Below, piece after piece: positions 56,950 through 64,000 of a stretch of 64,000 nucleotides of DNA (the stretch's first letter is position 1; every line of letters begins with the position of its first letter). The position numbers were made by a program, and so were the translations under genes. The stretch is from Trichobilharzia szidati (Eukaryota > Platyhelminthes > Trematoda > Strigeidida > Schistosomatidae), in assembly GCA_944472155.2 (NCBI GenBank), contig OX235277.1:32870804-32934803 (forward strand), in the 5' to 3' direction. The notes below the pieces were generated by a model. It made no database searches. It was not told where the DNA came from and was given only the letters and a program-made list of their open reading frames with translations.

Positions 56950-57505
56950 TTTAGAGCAAGACGATGACAGTTAATTTTTCTTTTTAGTCCATCCCCAACT
57001 ATTTCCTCCCCCCCCCTAGGAATAAACCAATATCATGCCTCTCCTCCTTGCGTTTAGTGTTATTTAAGTCCCGTAACACCATAACGAATTTACAAACTCG
57101 AATATCTGCCCAAGGACAATCGTGTGCTTAGTATAATACATACACACTGGGTTTAATCCGTTATAGAAGCATCCTTTTAGCTAGTGTCTATTTTGAAACC
57201 CTGTTGTTATTGTAAGAATGAAATTTAAAATATTCAATCGAAACATTGCACGAAAACGCAACGGATATGAAAGCTAGTAGGAAATATTTGACGTGAACAG
57301 GCATTAACATAGTGGAGATACGGAAATCTATGATGCAATGCACTTATGTATATATGACTTTGGTGAAGAAAGAGTGTAATAGTTTACAGTAGCTCTCATG
57401 AAGGCAATGACGATATGCCAATAGTGCCTGAAACGATGAGATAATTAGAACTGAGACTGAGTCACTCTCACATAGGTTCGTTTGCTACGTTTCTAGAGAA
57501 AATGT
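56950..57505. other. No gene recognised
   Basis: A C10 homopolymer near 57,010-57,017 is the only oddity. Confidence 0.35.
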
Positions 57506-57509
57506 TACC

Positions 57510-57840
57510 GGAATAGATACACAGGCAATTTTCCAGAATAGATTAAGACAACTATTTGATTTACATCACATCACTGATGACGAGAACTGTTGATTCATAC
57601 TAGACTTATCGGTATTTGTATTAATGACATTTCCTCACTAGTTCCACATTCAATAATCACCTCATCGAAAAAACAGACAGCAGTGAATTATCCAGGGAAC
57701 ACCGCGGACAACGAAAGGTATGACTTCCATGTGACAGAATTCAGTGGATGCATTCCTAATAATCTGATTCATTCATCAAAGCTAAAAAGCTTTGGTTCAG
57801 AAAATATTTCATATTTCAAAATAGAGTGCAAATTTTGAAA
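57510..57840 (+). repeat. Gypsy-associated repeat R2, copy 3
   Basis: Matches 3,305-3,590, with the same order and the frame CIPNNLIHSSKLKSFG. Old fragment. Confidence 0.65.
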
Positions 57841-58719
57841 ATTTGAGCTGCGTAGAGAAGAGAATCTTCAGTTATTTAGTCTGTGTGTGAAACATTCATC
57901 CGAAATAGTAACCTAGAGGGGAATAACAACACATATTGTTGTTACCCGAATGTAGAGACAAGTAAATTAGAAAGAAGAGCGTTCAGCGGATGAGACGATT
58001 AAAAACATGAGATATACAGAGATAAAAAGATATGCGTAAACCAGGAAGAAAGCCACGGCAAAAGAAAAAAGGTTATGCGTATATATATTCACGTTGAAAG
58101 TCCGGAACGAGTAGAGTGTAACTCAGTGGGTAAAAAGACGCATAAATCGTAATAGTCATTTGTTGAAAATCAGATCATGACCGTGATCAATGATTTCCAC
58201 TTCGACTGTGTATTCACGTATATTCGTCTAATGCCTAGTCTCTCTCAGTAAACGCCTCCATTTCTTTCATTCGGCCAACAATCAATCAGTTGACATTTGC
58301 TTCATCATCACATCGCGTTACAACTCTACCGAATAGAATAGTGGTATTCTCAAACACCTTGATTCTCTTCCCTCTCATCTGTCATCCTCAAGCCGAAATG
58401 ATCGCTTCCACCCACATTCAGAATACACCTCTACTCCTTCGTCAAGCCTTGCACACAGATGTACGACGAGAACATGTGTGATGGGACTATCGGAACTGCA
58501 ATCAACTTGCAGATTGCATACTGACTGCATCGCCCAGTTCACAAATCACAGATGTCACTACTCACCAGTTCAGTCTCACGAGTAGTGACACTTTGCAGAC
58601 AAATGACGCCATCTGTCTCCCGCTCAATCTCTCTCTCTCTCTCCCTTTCTCTCGCTTTATCCAACTCTATCTGCATCTCTGACTTTTTCAGTTATTGGTG
58701 AGAAATGAAGTGGACTCAC

Positions 58720-58773
58720 GTGTCGTGGTTTCTACAGCCGACGCCATCTCCTTCGCCGTGGTAACTGCAGCTT
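58720..58773 (-). CDS. Type-a micro-exon in the tandem array, unit 1
   Basis: 54 nt with intact acceptor and donor, as at 44,317, encoding AAVTTAKEMASAVETTT. It lies upstream of the larger exons of the gene, so its use in the same transcript is uncertain. Confidence 0.45.
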
Positions 58774-59527
58774 CTGAAGAAGGTGAAAATCACATGCATC
58801 CGAATTAGAAATCGACAAATGCATCATTTTATGTAAGGAGGTTGACTTGACCTCGAGGATATCGTCACGTCGCTCTGTGTATACTTGTTCACGTGAGATG
58901 TCTGGAGCGTGTTCAGTCTTCCTCTGTGGGTGGGTGGTTGGCTGGGTGTATACAGTGTTACTGTCACTTGTTGAAAATCACATCATTCCCGTGGTTAATG
59001 ATTTCCACTTCGACTGTGTATTCACGTATATTCGTCTAATGCCTAGTCTCTCTCAGTAAACGCCTCCATTTCTTTCATTGGGCCAACAATCAATCAGTTG
59101 ACATTTGCTTCATCATCACATCGCGTTACAACTCTACCGAATAGAATAGTGGTATTCTCAAACACCTTGATTCTCTTCCCTCTCATCTGTCATCCTCAAG
59201 CCGAAATGATCGCTTCCACCCACATTCAGAATACACCTCTACTCCTTCGTCAAGCCTTGCACACAGATGTACGACGAGAACATGTGTGATGGGACTATCG
59301 GAACTGCAATCAACTTGCAGATTGCATACTGACTGCATCGCCCAGTTCACAAATCACAGATGTCACTACTCACCAGTTCAGTCTCACGAGTAGTGACACT
59401 TTGCAGACAAATGACGCCATCTGTCTCCCGCTCAATCTCTCTCTCTCTCTCCCTTTCTCTCGCTTTATCCAACTCTATCTGCATCTCTGACTTTTTCAGT
59501 TATTGGTGAGAAATGAAGTGGACTCAC

Positions 59528-59581
59528 GTGTCGTGGTTTCTACAGCCGACGCCATCTCCTTCGCCGTGGTAACTGCAGCTT
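59528..59581 (-). CDS. Type-a micro-exon in the tandem array, unit 2
   Basis: Identical to the unit-1 exon, with splice signals intact. Confidence 0.45.
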
Positions 59582-60043
59582 CTGAAGAAGGTGAAAATCA
59601 CATGCATCCGAATTAGAAATCGACAAATGCATCATTTTATGTAAGGAGGTTGACTTGACCTCGAGGATATCGTCACGTCGCTCTGTGTATACTTGTTCAC
59701 GTGAGATGTCTGGAGCGTGTTCAGTCTTCCTCTGTGGGTGGGTGGTTGGCTGGGTGTATACAGTGTTACTGTCACTTGTTGAAAATCACATCATTCCCGT
59801 GGTTAATGATTTCCACTTCGACTGTGTATTCACGTATATTCGTCTAATGCCTAGTCTCTCTCAGTAAACGCATCCATTTCTTTCATTCGGCCAACAATCA
59901 ATCAGTTGACATTTGCTTCATCATCACATCGCGTTACAACTCTACCGAATAGAATAGTGGTATTCTCAAACACCTCGCCTAGATTACTAGGTCACCAGTA
60001 TTCTAGCCGGTCCGAAGCCCGGATAAAGAGGGAGGTTTAGGGC

Positions 60044-60877
60044 GTGGTGCTAGCAACTCCACCCCCAAAACTTAACCAAATTGCTACTAAAACTTCAACG
60101 CACAAATATATTCAAAATTCTAAAATTACAAATTGTGGCCTTATTTTTCGTTGGAATCGGGGAATAGAAATGACACGGGCTGGTGAAAGCCTTCGGGAAG
60201 CCAGTCAGCCTATGTGCCTTCTTTCGATGAAAGCAAAAATAAGGATGGGGACGTGGAATATTCGTACAATGTACGAAGCTGGAAAGGCTGCTCAGGTAGC
60301 CGCAGAAATGAGGAGATATAAAATAGAAGTGTTGGGAATCTGTGAGAGCAGATGGAACGGATGTGGAAGGAGCCAACTACCAACTGGAGAGACAATAATC
60401 TACTCCGGTCACCCAGAGGACGATCACGAGCACACCGAGGGAGTGGCCATCATGATGTCGCCAACAGCAGCCAAAGCTCTCATGCAGTGGGAACCAATCT
60501 CCTCCAGGATAATGACAGCCAGGTTCAACTCAAAAGGAAAGAAGGTTACAATCATTCAGTGCTACGCGCCTACGAACACCTCAGAACATGAGAAGAAGGA
60601 GGATTTCTACAGTCAACTACAAACAGTAATGGACAACGTCCCAAATGGCGATATCAAAATCCTGATGGGTGACATGAATGCGAAACTGGGAGGAGACAAT
60701 ACAGGAAGAGAACTCACCATGGGTCGTGAGGCCCTCGGTGAAATGAACGAAAATGGCGAACTCTTCTCAGACTTCTGCGCCTTCAATGATTTGGTGATTG
60801 GTGGCAGTGTGTTCAAACACAGGAATATACACAAGGCAACATGGATTTCACCAGATGGACACAAAAAAACCAGATAG
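60044..60877 (+). pseudogene. RTE AP endonuclease domain (broken at its end)
   Basis: From about residue 66 it reads KIRMGTWNIRTMYEAGKAAQ, then LGICESRWNGCG (catalytic E), IIQCYAPTN, ILMGDMNAKLGG (catalytic D and N) and FNDLVIGGSVFKH. A seven-base A run at about 60,862 shifts the frame before the terminal NQIDFISIS and SDHYLV motifs (catalytic D and H), which continue in the next frame. A functional enzyme nicks target DNA for reverse transcription. The ATG at 60,044 is upstream of homology, and the ATG at 60,230 is a likelier start. Confidence 0.85.
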
Positions 60878-62322
60878 ACTTCATTTCAATCTCAAGGAAG
60901 TGGAGACGGAGCCTACTGGACACAAGATCGAGGAGAGGAGCAGACGTGGGTTCAGACCACTATCTAGTACAAGGGACTTTCAAGGTGAAGCTGAAAGCCT
61001 CGAGGATACCTGGGGATAGGCCACAATGCAAGTTCAACACGGAAAAACTGAAAGACACAACCACAAAGGACACTTTCACTGCCACTGTCAGAGCAAAGCA
61101 GGAAACACTACGTGGCACCACTGAGGAATCATCCGTGGAAGACCATTGGAACTCTCTGAAGGTAATTTTCAACGAAACGTGCTCAACGGATTTAGGAAGA
61201 AAGAAGAGAAAAGACAAGGAATGGCTCTCAACAGACACTTGGAAACTAATAGAGGAGAGGAGAAAGGTGAAAGAAAAAATGATTCAATGCAAAGATGGAC
61301 AAGAGAAAGAGACGCTGAACTCAACTTACACAGCACTGGACAAAGAAGTGAAGAAGAGTGCCAGGAAGGACAAAAGACAATTCTACGACAACCTGGCTAC
61401 TGAAGCTGAGAAGGCAGCAGGCAAAAGGGACCTGAGGACACTATATCAGATAACCAAGTCTCTATCCTGGAAGAGATCAACACAAGTGAAACTTATAAAA
61501 GACAGCCAAGGGAACCCAATTACCAAAGAAGAAAGACAGATTAAACAATGGGCGGACCACTTGAAAGGACTCTTGAATCGACCACCACCTACAACCCGTC
61601 CAGTAATACCAACAACAGCACGTACACAACTGCAAGTTGACACCAATCCTCCAACGAAAACTGAAGTCATGAATGCAATCAAGCTTCTGAAAGCTGGAAA
61701 AGCAGCTGGACCAGATGGAATACCCCCGGAAGCACTGAAAGCGGACGCAGAGACGACAGCAGATATGATTACTCCATTATTGCAAAAGATCTGGAAAGAG
61801 GGAAAGGTGCCTACTGACTGGAGGAAAGGTTACCTCGTGAAACTACCAAAGAAGGGCGACCTAGGACTCTGCAAGAACTGGCGAGGAATCATGCTCCTGT
61901 CGACGCCAAGTAAAATCCTGAGTCGCATCATCCTGGAGAGGATAAAGGACGTACTGGATACAGAACTCCGACCACAACAAGCTGGATTCAGGAAAGGCAA
62001 ATCATCTTCTGACCAAATTGCAACTCTACGCATTATCATCGAACAAAGCATGGAATGGCAATCAAATCTCTACCTCAACTTCATAGACTTTGAGAAGGCC
62101 TTCGACAGCGTTGACCGCGAAGTTATTTGGAAACTACTCGAGTACTACGGCGTACCCCAAATATTCATCAACCTTATTCAACAACTGTACGACAACGGCA
62201 CATGCCAAGTGATCCACAACGGAAAACTCAGCAAGGCGTTTGGAGTAAACACAGGAGTCAGACAAGAGTGCTTATTATCACCAATGATATTCCTAATTGT
62301 GGTGGACTGGATTATGAGTTAG
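60841..62322 (+). pseudogene. RTE endonuclease end and reverse transcriptase (truncated by stop)
   Basis: Continues the endonuclease (NQIDFISIS; DVGSDHYLVQGTF), then the RT: KAAGPDGIPPEALKADAE, WRGIMLLSTPSKILSRIIL, FRKGKSSSDQIATLRIII, palm box A NFIDFEKAFDSVDREVIW, and GVRQECLLSPMIFLIVVDWI. A TAG at 62,320-62,322 ends it. The FADD motif lies just beyond at about 62,385-62,400, where an extra CGTG splits it. Confidence 0.88.
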
Positions 62323-62392
62323 ACAGTGGGAAATGAGAAGACAGGGATATCCTGGACCGACGTGAAGAACCTAGAAGACCTGGATTTCGCGC

Positions 62393-63192
62393 GTGGATGA
62401 TTTATGTTTGATGTCACACCAATTCGAAGACTTTCAAGCGAAAACCGACCAACTGGTCGAAGAAGCAGCAAAGACAGGACTGCAGGTGAATATAGACAAG
62501 ACGGAGGTTATGAAAATCACCAACCAACAACGGCAGCAACATCCAGTGCCAATCACCATCAACGGGAGGGATTTGAAAGAGGTTACTTCATTCACTTATC
62601 TAGGGAGAATTGTCTCAACCACAGGAGGAACGGACGAGGATGTCAAATCGAGAATCGGGAAGGCGAGAAACGCATTCATCAACCAGAAACCAATCTGGAA
62701 ATCTTCGTCACTCAGCATCAACAACAAAATTCGGATTTTCAATACAAACGTCAAGTCAGTCAGTTCTTCTATATGGATGGATCAGAAACTTGACGGGTCA
62801 CAAAGAATATTTCCAACAGCCTGTTGCAGACCTTTATCAACAACTGTCTTCGCTCTATACTGAAGATTAGATGGCCGGAAGGAATCACAAACAAGAAGCT
62901 ATGGGAACAAACGAAACAGGAACCAATCGCACAACAAATATGCAGGAGGAAGTGGAGATGGATCGAACACTCGCTGAGGAGGCCGTGGGGTGACATCGCG
63001 CGTCAGGCCCTCGAGTGGAACCCGAAAGGGAAGCGGCGAGTGGGACGTCCAAGGGTGACATGGAGGAGATCGTGTGAGGAGGAGATGACACAGTATGGAA
63101 CAACATGGACGCAACTGAAAAGTACAGCACAAGACAGAAGCAAGTGGAGTCGTGCAGCTGAAGCCATATGTTCCACTAAGAACCCAAGATAA
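62393..63192 (+). pseudogene. RTE palm end, thumb and C-terminal tail
   Basis: Frame 1 (62,393-about 62,770): DDLCLMSHQFEDFQAKTDQ, then SFTYLGRIVSTTGGTDEDV. A tandem ATGG at about 62,775 shifts the frame. Frame 2 (62,824-63,192): INNCLRSILKIRWPEGI, RKWRWIEHSLRRP, KGKRRVGRPRVTWRRS. The tail motif is typical of fluke RTE elements. Confidence 0.85.
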
Positions 63193-63229
63193 CAATAATA
63201 ATAATAATAATTTTCAAACAACTTGATAC

Positions 63230-64000
63230 CTTCCCACTGATCTGTCATCCTCAAGCCGAAATGATCGCTTCCACCCACATTCAGAATACACCTCTACTCC
63301 TTCGTCAAGCCTTGCACACAGATGTACGACGAGAACATGTGTGATGGGACTATCGGAACTGCAATCAACTTGCAGATTGCATACTGACTGCATCGCCCAG
63401 TTCACAAATCACAGATGTCACTACTCACCAGTTCAGTCTCACGAGTAGTGACACATTGCAGACAAATGACGCCATCTGTCTCCCGCTCAATCTCTCTCTC
63501 TCTCTCCCTTTCTCTCGCTTTATCCAACTCTATCTGCATCTCTGACTTTTTCAGTTATTGGTGAGAAATGAAGTGGACTCACGTGTCGTGGTTTCTACAG
63601 GCGACGCCATCTCCTTCGCCGTGGTAACTGCAGCTTCTGAAGAAGGTGAAAATCACATGCATCCGAATTAGAAATCGACAAATGCATCATTTTATGTAAG
63701 GAGGTTGACTTGACCTCGAGGATATCGTCACGTCGCTCTGTGTATACTTGTTCACGTGAGATGTCTGGAGCGTGTTCAGTCTTCCTCTGTGGGTGGGTGG
63801 TTGGCTGGGTGTATACAGTGTTACTGTCACTTGTTGAAAATCACATCATTCCCGTGGTTAATGATTTCCACTTCGACTGTGTATTCACGTATATTCGTCT
63901 AATGCCTAGTCTCTCTCAGTAAACGCATCCATTTCTTTCATTGGGCCAACAATCAATCAGTTGACATTTGCTTCATCATCACATCGCGTTACAACTCTAC
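63230..64000 (-). repeat. 808-bp tandem array, continued to the window edge
   Basis: Resumes the unit exactly where it was interrupted at 59,975 and runs off the right end. Confidence 0.9.
63583..63636 (-). CDS. Type-a micro-exon in the tandem array, last visible unit
   Basis: 54 nt, splice sites intact, with the Pro form as at 44.3 and 47.0 kb. Confidence 0.45.

Larger units (their letters stand above)
58157..59975 (-). repeat. 808-bp tandem array (about 2.25 units)
   Basis: Exact spacing of 808 bp between equivalent points (58,290 and 59,098; 58,847 and 59,655). The units are nearly identical, differing by scattered single bases. Each includes one type-a micro-exon on the minus strand. 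The array continues after the RTE insertion. Confidence 0.92.
59976..63213 (+). mobile_element. Nearly full-length RTE-type (SR2-like) retrotransposon
   Basis: It is inserted in the tandem array, with TCAAACACCT at 59,966-59,975 and TCAAACAACT at 63,214-63,223 as an imperfect 10-bp target duplication. A 5' UTR of about 200 bp, AP endonuclease, RT and C-terminal tail follow, ending in an (AAT)n tail typical of RTE elements. Four coding lesions separate the frames. Confidence 0.88.

Noticed and set aside
44444..63922. Plus-strand frames of 70 and 63 codons conserved in every 808-bp unit (MTSRISSRRSVYTCSREMSG...; MTFASSSHRVTTLPNRIVVF...)
   Set aside because: They are preserved only because whole units are nearly identical. 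They have no domain or signal, and the spliceable exon in the unit is on the other strand.
1..64000. CRISPR array, rRNA genes, bacterial operons, true tRNA genes
   Set aside because: Repeats are not short and regularly spaced with unique spacers. tRNA-like segments are SINE heads with poor cloverleaf ends. No prokaryotic gene organisation.

Overview
The window looks like repeat-rich, AT-rich nuclear DNA of a blood fluke (Schistosoma or a close relative such as Trichobilharzia). This is inferred from the repeat classes and from exon structure. The repeats include RTE, CR1-like, Penelope and Ty3/Gypsy relics and tRNA-headed SINEs, one of which carries a complete hammerhead ribozyme fold. The exons include short, symmetric, phase-1 micro-exons. 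There are no prokaryotic features, no CRISPR array and no rRNA gene. Most long open frames are retrotransposon debris.

Region 1, 1-19.6 kb: a decayed Ty3/Gypsy element (about 1.5-3.8 kb), a decayed inverted RTE copy (about 4.2-7.35 kb) split by a SINE, a solo LTR (9.1-9.4 kb), a degenerate telomere-like tract (9.66-9.75 kb), a small hairpin insertion (9.99-10.18 kb) and a terminal exon of a micro-exon-type gene (10.6 kb). Further along are a second Gypsy gag/protease relic (12.35-13.0 kb), a retroelement tail with a 50-bp perfect palindrome (15.7-16.4 kb) and a broken CR1-like element (17.3-19.06 kb).

Region 2, 19.6-35.0 kb: a large inverted repeat. Two nearly identical arms of about 4 kb (19,602-23,623 and 29,062-32,946 plus 34,889-35,017) flank a 5.4-kb spacer. 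The spacer holds a CR1-like element whose reverse transcriptase frame is open. Each arm carries the same broken CR1 element and the same two exons of a micro-exon-type gene. Only the right arm was later hit by a 1.94-kb LTR element, which carries a glutamine-rich, exon-like host sequence between its LTRs.

Region 3, 36.9-57 kb on the minus strand: a previously unassigned, apparently functional gene. It has two or three larger exons (about 56.8, 53.3 and 51.8 kb) with a beta-sandwich look. These are followed by a twice-repeated set of three micro-exons (54, 60 and 54 nt), a 48-nt exon, and a last exon encoding one transmembrane helix and a short basic tail. Every junction from the 53-kb exon onward is phase 1, and the frame stays open across all of them. 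Its introns hold a Penelope-like element with an open RT plus GIY-YIG frame (40.16-41.51 kb) and ribozyme-bearing SINEs.

Region 4, 58.2-64 kb: an 808-bp tandem array, each unit carrying the same 54-nt micro-exon on the minus strand. It is interrupted by a nearly full-length RTE element (59.98-63.21 kb) with four coding lesions. The same unit occurs inside the gene at 44.1-45.0 and 47.0-47.8 kb, so the array appears to be the source, or a by-product, of exon duplication in the gene.
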